Source of the DNA: Galerina marginata
Lineage: Eukaryota; Basidiomycota; Agaricomycetes; Agaricales; Galerinaceae
Assembly (NCBI GenBank): GCA_023014335.1
Contig: JAECYW010000005.1
Span: 1,054,001 to 1,118,000, forward strand
Length of the DNA stretch: 64,000 bases
Reading direction: 5' to 3'
Under the pieces are notes generated by a model. The model saw nothing but the letters and a program-made list of their open reading frames with translations. It searched no databases and was not told the DNA's origin. The position numbers and the translations under genes were made by a program. Positions 24,059 through 36,700 of this stretch are shown in pieces (within the stretch, counting starts at the first letter, position 1; each line of letters begins with the position of its first letter).

Positions 24059-25330
24059 TACAAGTTCTTACGTAGTAAAAGAACTTGTTTTCCGGCCTGC
24101 ATAGCAGGCAGAAAACATTCCTAACGCAATGGTTGGAAATTCTCCCACTCATACAGTGACCCTGCATGGTTTCTGTATCTCAGCCATTACTCAGCCAATT
24201 TTGATGATTTTGGTATCAAAAAATTCGTAAAAATCAGGGCTTTCATGTGGCATGGGTATCCAGGGACGATTTGGTCATGTGATCTGTTCACACGACCCAA
24301 AAAGCGGAAATTTGTGTGAATTTACACTTGAAGCAGATTTCAGTGAGCTAGATATGCTAAAATATGTTGCCCAGACCAATCTAAAATAATGTACAAATAT
24401 TTACATATGTTTTGCAATGATGTCATGGTGTCTAAATCTGGCAAACAGCCAGCTTAACTCAGTGAAAATCGCAAAATTGGTGTTAAACTGACTGGATAAC
24501 CCATAAAAGGCATACCAAACAATGCAAAACATGACCAAATAGCTTCAATATGATGTAATAGATGCTTACATAATCAAACTCACAACAGAACTCTGTGCAA
24601 TTGCCTTGGATTTGGTAATGCACCAACTTGGACCAAAATATTCTCAGGGATATGTCATGTGATATGTGTGCACAGACCATCTCTTAGGTAAAAAACATTA
24701 TGAGTATTTTTATTTTATTTTAATGCCTTTAAAATCTCTCAATATAGCTTATTCACTGTGTTTTCAACAATATTCCGCATTTGGTAAGTCACATAAAGAT
24801 GTGACAATACGTATGTGACACCATCTTTTAGCCCTGATTTTTCTAATAATTACACATTTTGTTTCAAGGCAATCTGATAAAAACTAAGCGACGTATAAAT
24901 TAATCTTCTTATAAGTTTCTTATTGTAGTCTAATAATTAATCTTGTTACAAGTTCTTACGTAGTAAAAGAACTTGTTTTCCGGCCTGCATAGCAGGCAGA
25001 AAACATTCCTAACGCAATGGTTGGAAATTCTCCCACTCATACAGTGACCCTGCATGGTTTCTGTATCTCAGCCATTACTCAGCCAATTTTGATGATTTTG
25101 GTATCAAAAAATTCGTAAAAATCAGGGCCTTCCTGGTCATGTGACCAGGCCGTTTTAGGCCTGTTAGATCCGCCTCATTTTTCTGCTTTTTTTGAGTATA
25201 AGATCATCCCAATAGCTTCAGAACTGAGCGGACTATGCATTATTTACTTATTTAACCTTTATTTATAGTCGGACTTACCTTAGAAGTAAGAACTTGTTTT
25301 TGCCATGCGCAGCAATGGCCTCTGACCAAG
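24059..25330 (+). mobile_element. PEE subfamily 1, n=1, inside the Ty3-like protease
   Basis: 1,272 bp, with LE, body, LE and RE. The target was GACAT^AGTCCC with one T duplicated; removal restores the codons for D-I-V-P-S. It has more substitutions relative to other copies (for example GAAAACATTCC in place of GAAATGGTTTC after the hairpin, a variant shared with the copy at 33017). Confidence 0.9.
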
Positions 25331-25825
25331 TAGTCCCATCCAAGGCAGTCTGGAAAGGAAGAATGACACTAGGAAAGGTGGAAGTCGAAGGCGAGTTCGA
25401 GGTTTTTGACAGCAAAGGTGGCTGGGCATTCCTACTTGGAAAACCATTACTACACCTCTTCCGAGCACAGCAGGATTTCTTGACAGATACAGTCACGATT
25501 GCGGACAGACCGGGTGGTAATATCACAATCCTCCACAATGAAATCAAGCAACCAAAACTTAGCGACAACATAATTGGTGTAAACCTAACGCTGGATGTCA
25601 AACAAGTAGCTACATATATGGGGGGTTTGGAGGCAAAAACCCCCCCAAGGGCAGTCCCACAATCCTCAGAAGACAAGCAGATTGACATTTCCATAACAGA
25701 ACCAGTCATTAATCAACAGGAGCACTCCAGAAATGAAGGGTTGCCACCAGAAGACCATGCACAGCCTGTCTATTTCACAGGAGGGGAAAGCTCTAACTCA
25801 GAGTCTATTCTAACAAGAAAAACCC
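25331..25825 (+). pseudogene. Ty3-like polyprotein fragment: end of protease and linker
   Basis: Encodes VPSKAVWKGRMTLGKVEVEG and GWAFLLGKPLL, the second half of a retropepsin-like domain, then a poorly conserved linker with SESILTRK. The frame is cut at 25825 by a LINE and resumes at 60084 as TRKTQPQKPERVARILQEV. The fused open frame running on into 25826-26678 is a chance junction of Ty3 and LINE sequence, not a fusion protein. Confidence 0.8.
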
Positions 25826-26756
25826 CTGCCCTGGATCTTGATTCCCCGGACTCCATCGAGGCGGCGGCTAGCGCTGTTGCTAAGGTGTTCGCGGACTCCT
25901 ACGAGGAGTTCGCGGTCCGTCGCTCCATTACGTCCCGATCCACCCAGTGGTGGACTCCGGAATGTACTGAATCCCTGGCCACCTATCGCGCGTCCCTCGA
26001 GGACGACGATTGGCATGCTTTCCGGAAGCTCTGCAAAGAGACCAAACGCAAGTTCTTCGATGAGCGCATCGCGGATATTGCATACTCCAACAAGCGCCCC
26101 TGGGATCTCATGAATTGGGTCCAGAAGCGCGTGTTACCTGCCTGCGAGGCCCTCTCTTACCAAGGGGCCCCGTGCATTTCTCTTGACTCCCTCTGGGACG
26201 CACTCCATGGAACGTACAACTCAGCCTCTGGCCGGGCTCACGATCTATCTGATATTGGTCGCATTCCTGCTATGCCAGTTAGGGAATGGCTTCCATTCTC
26301 CATGTTCGAACTCACCGAGGCTCTCTCGTCGTGTTCGAGCAGATCCGCACCGGGCCCTGACCACATTGGTTGGGATCACCTGAAGTGGTTTGTCTCCAAG
26401 TCAAAAAGCTCTGCTGCGACTTTCCTCCGGATCGCCAATGGGTGCCTTGAGCATTCATATTGGCCCTCCTCGTTCAAGGAGAGCAAGTCGGTTATCATCC
26501 CGAAACCCGGCAAACCCTCCTATGCTACCCCCAAGTCGTTCAGGCCCATTGTGCTCCTGAATACCCTTGGGAAGCTCATCGAGAAAATGATCTCGAACCG
26601 CATTCAGTTTGACGCGATCAAACATGATGTTTTCCATCCAAATCAGGTTGGGGGCGTTTGGCAGCGCTCCACTGAGGACTTGGTCAGAGGCCATTGCTGC
26701 GCATGGCAAAAACAAGTTCTTACTTTGGGGTGAGGCAGTGCCTGAAGACTTACACT

Positions 26757-27289
26757 AGGTGCCGTCAGAGTTGAGCTGCAGAATCTGCAGTTTCTGCAGT
26801 TTTCAGCTGCAGCTGCAGAAGTGACATGACCTAAGCTGTGCACGTGTCGCCCAAAAAAAACCTGCGTAGGGTTTGGTTACCGTTGCCAAACCTGTCGTGC
26901 CAGCTCATCGCCAGTCCTAGGGTTCGCGCTCGCTGTTCTCAACGATGAGCTTCACTATCTTCTCAAAAAGAAGTGTGGATTCAGCACATTTAAGGGTCAG
27001 GGTTTATAGCAAGGAAATAAGATATTTTGTCATTTTTAATTGCAAGAGGGCCTACGTAGAGGGACACACGAAGAAGGGAAAAGTTGTGGTCAACGACGCT
27101 GAAAACAGCGCCGACGACATCTCGGATGTTGAGGCGGGTCAGCCGACCACGGCACAGCCCAATCTGGGAGGCGAGCGAAACGCCGCGTCTTTTTCACGCG
27201 GTGTGATGATTTGTGACGAATCACAAACTGCAGCTGCAGCTCGAAACTGCAGAAACTGCAGATTCTGCAGCTCAACTCTGACGGCACCT
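26757..27289. mobile_element. Short TIR element (MITE-like) with CTGCAG-rich ends
   Basis: 533 bp, flanked by a 3-bp duplication ACT (26754-26756 and 27290-27292); the undisturbed site is seen in the PEE at 11531-11550. The terminal inverted repeats are perfect for about 46 bp. They begin AGGTGCCGTCAGAGTTGAGC and continue into several CTGCAG copies, then match imperfectly for some further bases. The open frame at 26945-27334 runs through the right TIR and gives no recognisable protein. The superfamily is uncertain; a 3-bp duplication is known for PIF/Harbinger elements, but the usual TWA target is not seen. Confidence 0.88.
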
Positions 27290-27650
27290 ACTGTTATTAA
27301 ACAAATACATATTAAATACGTAAATAACATGTAGTCCGCTCAAATCTGAACCGATTGGGATGATCTTATACTCAAAAAAAGCAGAAAAATGAGGCGGATC
27401 TAACAAGCCTAAAACGGCCTGGTCACGTGACCAGGAAGGCCCTGATTTTTACGATTTTTTTGATACCAAGATCATCAAAATTGGCCCAGTAATGGCTGAG
27501 ATACAGAAACCATGCAGGGTCACTATAGCAGTGGGAGAATTTCCAACCATTGCGTTAGAAACCATTTCTGCCTGCTATGCAGGCCGGAAAACAAGTTCTT
27601 TTACTACGTAAGAACTTGTAACAAGATTAATTAATTGACTACAATAAGAA

Positions 27651-28375
27651 CACTTCAGTGACCCACTAAACATAACCTACTAGGTTGATTAATTTCTGAT
27701 AGGAAATACAATCTAGAGGAGGCTCAGAAAGATTTTGTAGAAACATATTTCAGCCAAATATTCTTTTTTCTCCCGAAACATTCCTCTATACTGAAAGGAT
27801 TATTTTTCAAAAATGAATAATGTTTCTTGCTATAAATATTTTATACATAAATATAGAAATATTTATGTGACGGGCAGAAAGGTTTTCTTGTTTCAGAATA
27901 TATTTGTTCTTAGAGAATATATTTGTTGCTGAAGGGGTGTCAGGGGTCCTTTCAGTGCCAAAAGTTTTCTGGGCATTTCTGGTCCTTGCTAGGATAGGTA
28001 AGAGCCCCACAGGTGTAATACAGCAAGTAATACCAGAAAGAGCAGGCCAAAGAAGGAATAAAGCAATGTACTAAATTATAATTATCAGAAAAGCAAAAAA
28101 TATTACCATTTAATTTATTACTGCTGTAGATTAATAATAGTAACATGACAATTAAAGTAACTTAGTTTACAATGAGGCTAATACAAATATGGAGAAGAAT
28201 TTATTCCCGTATGTCTTGTATGTTTGCTTTGAAATTGTCTATGACATGTGAAAGCTCACAGCTATATTGTCCTGGATCTTTGCTTTGCCATTGTCTATTT
28301 TTCTTGTCCTGGATTTTGGCCTTGACATTATCAATGGCATTGGAACAGTTGCGGCTATATTGTCCTGGATCTTAG
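27651..28375 (+). repeat. Left terminal inverted repeat of the giant KDZ element
   Basis: Matches the reverse complement of 55614-56338. I noticed one substitution (a W/R codon difference in the overlapping 64-aa frames at 27952-28146 and 55843-56037). Similarity continues into the tandem arrays, where copy number differs. The small open frames here are mirror images of those at the other end and are not taken as genes. Confidence 0.9.
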
Positions 28376-30560
28376 CCTTGATGTTATCAATGGTATTGGA
28401 ACAGTCGCGGCTATATAGTCCTGGATCTTAGCCTTGACGTTATCAATGGTATTGGAACAGTCGCGGCTATAAAGTCCTGGATCTTAGCCTTGACGTTATC
28501 TATGGTGTCAGAGGACTCGACTTTCTTGTCCTGGATCTTAGCCTTGACGTTATCTATGGTGTCAGAGGACTCGACTTTCTTGTCCTGGATCTTAGCCTTG
28601 ACGTTATCAATGGTATTGGAATAGTCACGGCTATATAGTCCTCGACTTTCTTGTCCTGGATCTTGGCCTTGATGTTATCAATGGTATTGGAACAGTCGCG
28701 GCTATATAGTCCTGGATCTTAGTCTTGACATTATCAATGGTATTGGAACAGTCGCGGCTATATAGTCCTGGATCTTAGCCTTGACGTTATCTATGGTGTC
28801 AGAGGACTCGACTTTCTTGTCCTGGATCTTAGCCTTGATGTTATCAATGGTATTGGAACAGTCGCGGCTATATTGTCCTGGATCTTAGCCTTGACATTGT
28901 CAAAACATTTTCACACTAAGGTCTAAAAATATTTTCAGGCACAAAAAATATTTCCCACTTAGTTCAGAAGATATTTTTTGAATCTTAGCCTTGACATTAT
29001 TAATGGTATTGGAATAATCACGGTTCTACTGTCCTGAATCTTCGCTTTGACATTGTCTATGGTGTCGGAGGACTCGACATTCGGCTTCTAGATCTTTGCC
29101 TTGACATTGTCAATGGTATTGGAATAGTCGCGGTTGGATTGTCCTGGATCTTAGCCTTGACATTGTCTATGGTGTCAGAGGACTCGACGTTCGGCTTCTC
29201 GATCTTTGCCTTAACATTGTCAATGGTATTGGAATAATCACGGTTCTACTGTCCTGAATCTTTGCTTTGACATTGTCTATGGTGTCGGAGGACTCGACAT
29301 TCGGCTTCTAGATCTTTGCCTTGACATTGTCAATGGTATTGGAATAGTCGCGGTTCTATTGTCCTGGATCTTAACCTTGACATTGTCTATGGTGTCAGAG
29401 GACTCGACATTCGGCTTCTCAATCTTTGCCTTGACATTGTCAATGGTATTGGAATAGTCGCGGTTCTATTGTCCTGGATCTTAACCTTGACATTGTCTAT
29501 GGTGTCAGAGGACTCGACATTCGGCTTCTCAATCTTTGCCTTGACATTGTCAATGGTATTGGAATAGTCGCGGTTCTATTGTCCTGGATCTTAGCCTTGA
29601 CATTGTCTATGGTGTCAGAGGACTCGACATTCGGCTTCTCGATCTTTGCCTTGACATTGTCAATGGTATTGGAATAGTCGCGGTTCTATTGTCCTGGATC
29701 TTAGCCTTGACATTGTCTATGGTGTCAGAAGACTCAACATTTGGCTTCTGGATCTTTGCCTTGACATTATCAATGGTATTGGAACAGTCACATAGCTGGC
29801 TATATTGTCCTGAATCTTTGCTTTGACAATGTCAAAACATTTTCACACTGAGATCTAAAAATATTTTCAGGCACAAAAAATATTTTCCCACTTAGTTAGT
29901 TCTGAAAATATTTTTTGAATCTTAGCCATGACATTATCTATGGTATTGGAATAGTCGAGGCTATATTGTCCTGGATCCTCGCTTTGACATTGTCTATTCA
30001 GCTTGTCTTGGATCTTAGCCTTGACATTATCTATGGTATTGCAATAGTCACAGCTATATTCTTCTCAACATTCACTTTGACATTATCTATGGTGTCAGAG
30101 GACTTGCCTTCCTTGTCCTGGATCTTAGCCTTGACTTTATCAATGGTATTGGAATAGTCGCAGTTCTATTGTCCTGGATCTTCGCTTTGACATTGTCTAT
30201 GGTGTTGGAGCACTCGACATTCGGCTTCTGGATCTTAGCCTTGACATTATCAATGATATTGGAACAGTCACAGCTATATTCTCCTGGATCTTTGCCTTGA
30301 CGTTGTCAAAACATTTTCACACTGATCTTTAAAAATATTTTCAGGCACAAAAAATGTTTTCCCACCTAGTTCTGAACATATTTTTTTGAATCTTGGCCTA
30401 GACGTTATCTACAGTATTGGAATAGTCGAGGCTATATCGTCCTGGAACATCGCTTTGACATTATCTATGGTGTCAGAGGACCTGCCTTGCATGTCCTGGA
30501 TCTTAGCCTTGATGTTATCTGTTGTATTTGATAACTCAATGTTAAAAGAATTGCTTGTTA
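28226..30560 (-). repeat. Left subterminal array of ubiquitin-derived units
   Basis: Tandem 54- and 56-nt units. Read on the minus strand the 54-nt unit encodes VESSDTIDNVKAKIQDKK, the sequence of fungal ubiquitin residues 17-33 plus one lysine. The 56-nt unit keeps NTIDNVKAKIQD and adds an unrelated tail with GCCGCGACTGTTCC. An unrelated ~90-nt AT-rich module, with CATTTTCACACT and GCACAAAAAAT, interrupts the array at about 28899-28985, 29825-29925 and 30305-30392. No long frame survives because the unit types shift phase. Confidence 0.88.
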
Positions 30561-30741
30561 ATTTTTTCCAGCTTCCACAATCTGACCTTTAAATACTTCA
30601 AAATTCTCTTATGATCCATTCAAACAAAAGTACACATATATTTTGCCCCGTTAAAACATTTCTGACTGTATATATAGACTTATTTCTCAATCTCCCCAAA
30701 AAATTCATGATCAATATTTATACAAATCACCATTTGTTATA

Positions 30742-33700
30742 TTACATTCTTTCAACCCTAAAATTATCTTGAAGTGCATTTGACTCCATATCATCAAGAA
30801 CTTCTGCATCATTTTCATCATCATCATTTCCAGACCATTCCATTTCCTCATCTTCAGCAATGGAAATCATACTGTTCTCTTCAAACATATCACTTTCTTG
30901 GGTGTTTTCATTAAACTCGTAAGCCCTTGCATCTGCCAGTTCCTCATCATTAGGACCCCAGCCAACATCTGCATTAGAAGGAATAATCCTAACATATGGT
31001 TCCCAAGTCACACAAAGTCTTAATAAATGACTTTTGCGACCATTGAGTTGAAATACAAGATCAGGATCTTTTTCTGACCATATAATTGCATTTACCACCA
31101 CATTCCACTCTTCACAGATCCATTGAATCATTGATAGTTTCTCTGCTATCAGTCTTCTTTCTTCTTCCACACACCGCTCATAGTCCAGCAGTGCCTTGAT
31201 ACCCGATCTCACATCATCATTTCCTAGCCATGCAGGAACTTCAAAATCATGGTCATTTTCATCTGTCAGACCCACATCTTGCCAAATATCATCATCAACA
31301 TCGAGTTTGAACAGGCCATCTGGTTGAATTGGCAAAGGAGCAATAGCACCTCTAGGTGCCTTTTTTGATCTGATTAATTGGGCTAAATCAGAGCACAATT
31401 TGTTATAGCTCCTTGCCAAAGTTTGTATACCTGGCTCTTTTCTTTTTATTTGTGTTTCGGTATGTTTTTGAAGCTTTGAATGATTGACTGTGTTTCTATA
31501 AGCACGTTCCAAACTTTCAATTTCAAACTTGCGATGTCTTAAACGGTCACAAATTCTCTGCTTTAATGCCAAAGCATTTATGCGCATTTTCAAAAATTCA
31601 TTTCCAATCAGCTTTTCCAGATTTAATCTTCCATCAACTGATAATTTGGCTTTTTTGGCAGCAACGGCTTTTTGAGTTTTTTTAACCTTGCTTTCCAGAT
31701 CTTCCATCAAGTCAGGAATCACAACTGCTGTGAACCCATCCTCATATTCTCCAGTTATAAGCATTGTCTCCAATTTTAAAAGTTCTTCTTTATAATTGGT
31801 TATATTTTTAGAAAGTGCCAAGATCTCTTCAATTTCTTTATTTGCAAGATTTTTTGACTGACGTTTCAAAGGTTTTGTCTGCTCTATAACTTGAGCTTGC
31901 CATTGTGCTTTTAAAAACTCTTTGGTATAACCTTGTTCATAAACCTCTTCTAAGACCTCCAAAGCTGAGTTCTTTTTGGTTATTGTAGCTACCCACTTTT
32001 TTCTCAACCAGTTTCCCAGACCAAGCAGAGACTTTTGATCTAGATGTTTAACCTTGGTATCAATAGTGTAAATGCGGTTGTAATAGCCAGAGACCCGACA
32101 AGAGGGAATCAAAGCTTTGATTGCACTCCAAAATCTTTCACAACCTTCGCCATCAGTCAATCCAAATCCCTCACACTTTCGGGGATGGTAAATAATTTGA
32201 CAGGGCCACTGATGCCCATATGCATGAAATACTGAAATTCCGAAAACCAGACGATCAAGAAAGTCGTCCAAAAAGCCATATTTAGCACAACTTCGGTGCA
32301 ATTGACAGCCAATATCATAAAGAACTCCTATCCGCATAGTTGCAGGAATGTGTTCAAAAAGCTTATTCAGCAAAGAAAGTGCATAGTGCTGTTTTTCTCC
32401 TGCTGAGGTCATGTTTACAAGCCACAAAACACGATCATGTCGACAGAGTAAACCCATAAGCCCTGTGTCCGCAAAAAAAAGTGTACTGGCTTTGGCTCGA
32501 CACTCATCAGCAGATATAAAAGACTCATTACAGCCATCCAAAACTGAGACAGGAACACGCATTCCTGGTTCAAAATCAGGATCATCAGTATTACTACTGT
32601 TAGTCTCCTGAATTTTTCCCTTGTTATTTGATTTACTTTTGCCTGGTTTAGTTTTAGCAGGCCGAATCGCTTCAACCTTTTTCTCCATTTGTTCCACATC
32701 TTCTTGTGGAACAAAGATAGTTTCTGGATGTGTGTGTGGAGCCTGCCAAGCATTTCCCTGAGACTTACGGCGCTTTTGAGTAAAACAAGCATCAATGCAG
32801 ACAATTGCATCGACTCTGAGAAAAGATCAGAAGGTAATAAACATATATAAGCAACTCCAAGCTCACAAATCCTCTTTCTTTTGCCAGTTATTTCCACCAA
32901 AGCAAAGAGGACACCTTTCCCGAAGGTACTCACTTGGTCGGTCCTGAAACTGAGGTAGATTGGTGTTTGGAGCTAGAGATACAATTAGCCAGATGTTCTT
33001 TGTATTGAATAATGGTTACAAGTTCTTACGTAGTAAAAGAACTTGTTTTCCGGCCTGCATAGCAGGCAGAAAACATTCCTAACGCAATGGTTCGAAATTC
33101 TCCCACTCATACAGTGACCCTGCATGGTTTCTGTATCTCAGCCATTACTGGGCCAATTTTTATGATCTTGGTATCAAAAAATTCGTAAAAATCAGGGCTT
33201 TCATGTGGCATGTGTATCCAGGGTTGATTAGGTCATGTGACCTGTTCACACAAGCCAAAAAGCACAAATTTGTGTGAATTCACACTTGATACAGATTTCA
33301 GTGAGCTAGATATGCTAAAATATGTTGCCCAGACAAATCTAGAATAATGTACAAATATTTACATATGTTTTGCAATGATGTCATGGTGTCCAAATCAGGC
33401 AAACAGTCAGTTCAACTTGGTGAAAATCCGAAAATTGGTGTTAAACTGACTGGATAACCCATAAAAGGCACACCAAACATTGCAAAACATCACCAAATAA
33501 CATGGAAATAATGTTTTAGAAGCTTACATAATCAAACTCACAGCAGGACTTTGTGCAAATCCCTTGAAATCAATTGAGGCACCAAGTTAGACCAAAATAT
33601 TCTCAGGGATATGTCATGTGATATGTGTGCACAGACCATCCCTTAGGTAAAAAAAACATCATCTGTATTTTTATTTTATTTTAATGCCTTTAAATCTCCC

Positions 33701-36700
33701 AATATAGTGTATTTCAAACAATATTCCGCATTTGGTAAGTCACATAAAGGTGTGACAATACATATGTGACATTATCTCTTAGCCCTGATTTTTCTGATAA
33801 TTACACACTTTGTTTCAAGGCAATCCGATAAAAACTAAGCGACGTAAGAGTTAATCTTATTACAAGTTCTTATTGTAGTCTAATAATTAATCTTGTTACA
33901 AGTTCTTACGTAGTAAAAGAACTTGTTTTCCGGCCTGCATAGCAGGCAGAAAACATTCCTAACGCAATGGTTCGAAATTCTCCCACTCATACAGTGACCC
34001 TGCATGGTTTCTGTATCTCAGCCATTACTGGGCCAATTTTTATGATCTTGGTATCAAAAAATTCGTAAAAATCAGGGCTTTCATGTGGCATGTGTATCCA
34101 GGGTTGATTAGGTCATGTGACCTGTTCACACAAGCCAAAAAGCACAAATTTGTGTGAATTCACACTTGATACAGATTTCAGTGAGCTAGATATGCTAAAA
34201 TATGTTGCCCAGACAAATCTAGAATAATGTACAAATATTTACATATGTTTTGCAATGATGTCATGGTGTCCAAATCAGGCAAACAGTCAGTTCAACTTGG
34301 TGAAAATCCGAAAATTGGTGTTAAACTGACTGGATAACCCATAAAAGGCACACCAAACATTGCAAAACATCACCAAATAACATGGAAATAATGTTTTAGA
34401 AGCTTACATAATCAAACTCACAGCAGGACTTTGTGCAAATCCCTTGAAATCAATTGAGGCACCAAGTTAGACCAAAATATTCTCAGGGATATGTCATGTG
34501 ATATGTGTGCACAGACCATCCCTTAGGTAAAAAAAACATCATCTGTATTTTTATTTTATTTTAATGCCTTTAAATCTCCCAATATAGTGTATTTCAAACA
34601 ATATTCCGCATTTGGTAAGTCACATAAAGGTGTGACAATACATATGTGACATTATCTCTTAGCCCTGATTTTTCTGATAATTACACACTTTGTTTCAAGG
34701 CAATCCGATAAAAACTAAGCGACGTAAGAGTTAATCTTATTACAAGTTCTTATTGTAGTCTAATAATTAATCTTGTTACAAGTTCTTACGTAGTAAAAGA
34801 ACTTGTTTTCCGGCCTGCATAGCAGGCAGAAAACATTCCTAACGCAATGGTTCGAAATTCTCCCACTCATACAGTGACCCTGCATGGTTTCTGTATCTCA
34901 GCCATTACTGGGCCAATTTTTATGATCTTGGTATCAAAAAATTCGTAAAAATCAGGGCTTTCATGTGGCATGTGTATCCAGGGTTGATTAGGTCATGTGA
35001 CCTGTTCACACAAGCCAAAAAGCACAAATTTGTGTGAATTCACACTTGATACAGATTTCAGTGAGCTAGATATGCTAAAATATGTTGCCCAGACAAATCT
35101 AGAATAATGTACAAATATTTACATATGTTTTGCAATGATGTCATGGTGTCCAAATCAGGCAAACAGTCAGTTCAACTTGGTGAAAATCCGAAAATTGGTG
35201 TTAAACTGACTGGATAACCCATAAAAGGCACACCAAACATTGCAAAACATCACCAAATAACATGGAAATAATGTTTTAGAAGCTTACATAATCAAACTCA
35301 CAGCAGGACTTTGTGCAAATCCCTTGAAATCAATTGAGGCACCAAGTTAGACCAAAATATTCTCAGGGATATGTCATGTGATATGTGTGCACAGACCATC
35401 CCTTAGGTAAAAAAAACATCATCTGTATTTTTATTTTATTTTAATGCCTTTAAATCTCCCAATATAGTGTATTTCAAACAATATTCCGCATTTGGTAAGT
35501 CACATAAAGGTGTGACAATACATATGTGACATTATCTCTTAGCCCTGATTTTTCTGATAATTACACACTTTGTTTCAAGGCAATCCGATAAAAACTAAGC
35601 GACGTAAGAGTTAATCTTATTACAAGTTCTTATTGTAGTCTAATAATTAATCTTGTTACAAGTTCTTACGTAGTAAAAGAACTTGTTTTCCGGCCTGCAT
35701 AGCAGGCAGAAAACATTCCTAACGCAATGGTTCGAAATTCTCCCACTCATACAGTGACCCTGCATGGTTTCTGTATCTCAGCCATTACTGGGCCAATTTT
35801 TATGATCTTGGTATCAAAAAATTCGTAAAAATCAGGGCTTTCATGTGGCATGTGTATCCAGGGTTGATTAGGTCATGTGACCTGTTCACACAAGCCAAAA
35901 AGCACAAATTTGTGTGAATTCACACTTGATACAGATTTCAGTGAGCTAGATATGCTAAAATATGTTGCCCAGACAAATCTAGAATAATGTACAAATATTT
36001 ACATATGTTTTGCAATGATGTCATGGTGTCCAAATCAGGCAAACAGTCAGTTCAACTTGGTGAAAATCCGAAAATTGGTGTTAAACTGACTGGATAACCC
36101 ATAAAAGGCACACCAAACATTGCAAAACATCACCAAATAACATGGAAATAATGTTTTAGAAGCTTACATAATCAAACTCACAGCAGGACTTTGTGCAAAT
36201 CCCTTGAAATCAATTGAGGCACCAAGTTAGACCAAAATATTCTCAGGGATATGTCATGTGATATGTGTGCACAGACCATCCCTTAGGTAAAAAAAACATC
36301 ATCTGTATTTTTATTTTATTTTAATGCCTTTAAATCTCCCAATATAGTGTATTTCAAACAATATTCCGCATTTGGTAAGTCACATAAAGGTGTGACAATA
36401 CATATGTGACATTATCTCTTAGCCCTGATTTTTCTGATAATTACACACTTTGTTTCAAGGCAATCCGATAAAAACTAAGCGACGTAAGAGTTAATCTTAT
36501 TACAAGTTCTTATTGTAGTCTAATAATTAATCTTGTTACAAGTTCTTACGTAGTAAAAGAACTTGTTTTCCGGCCTGCATAGCAGGCAGAAAACATTCCT
36601 AACGCAATGGTTCGAAATTCTCCCACTCATACAGTGACCCTGCATGGTTTCTGTATCTCAGCCATTACTGGGCCAATTTTTATGATCTTGGTATCAAAAA

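Noticed and set aside
25294..26733. 479-aa open frame that looks like a protease-reverse transcriptase fusion
   Set aside because: It crosses PEE end, Ty3 sequence, LINE start and another PEE end. The joints are exact insertion borders with target duplications, so the frame is accidental.
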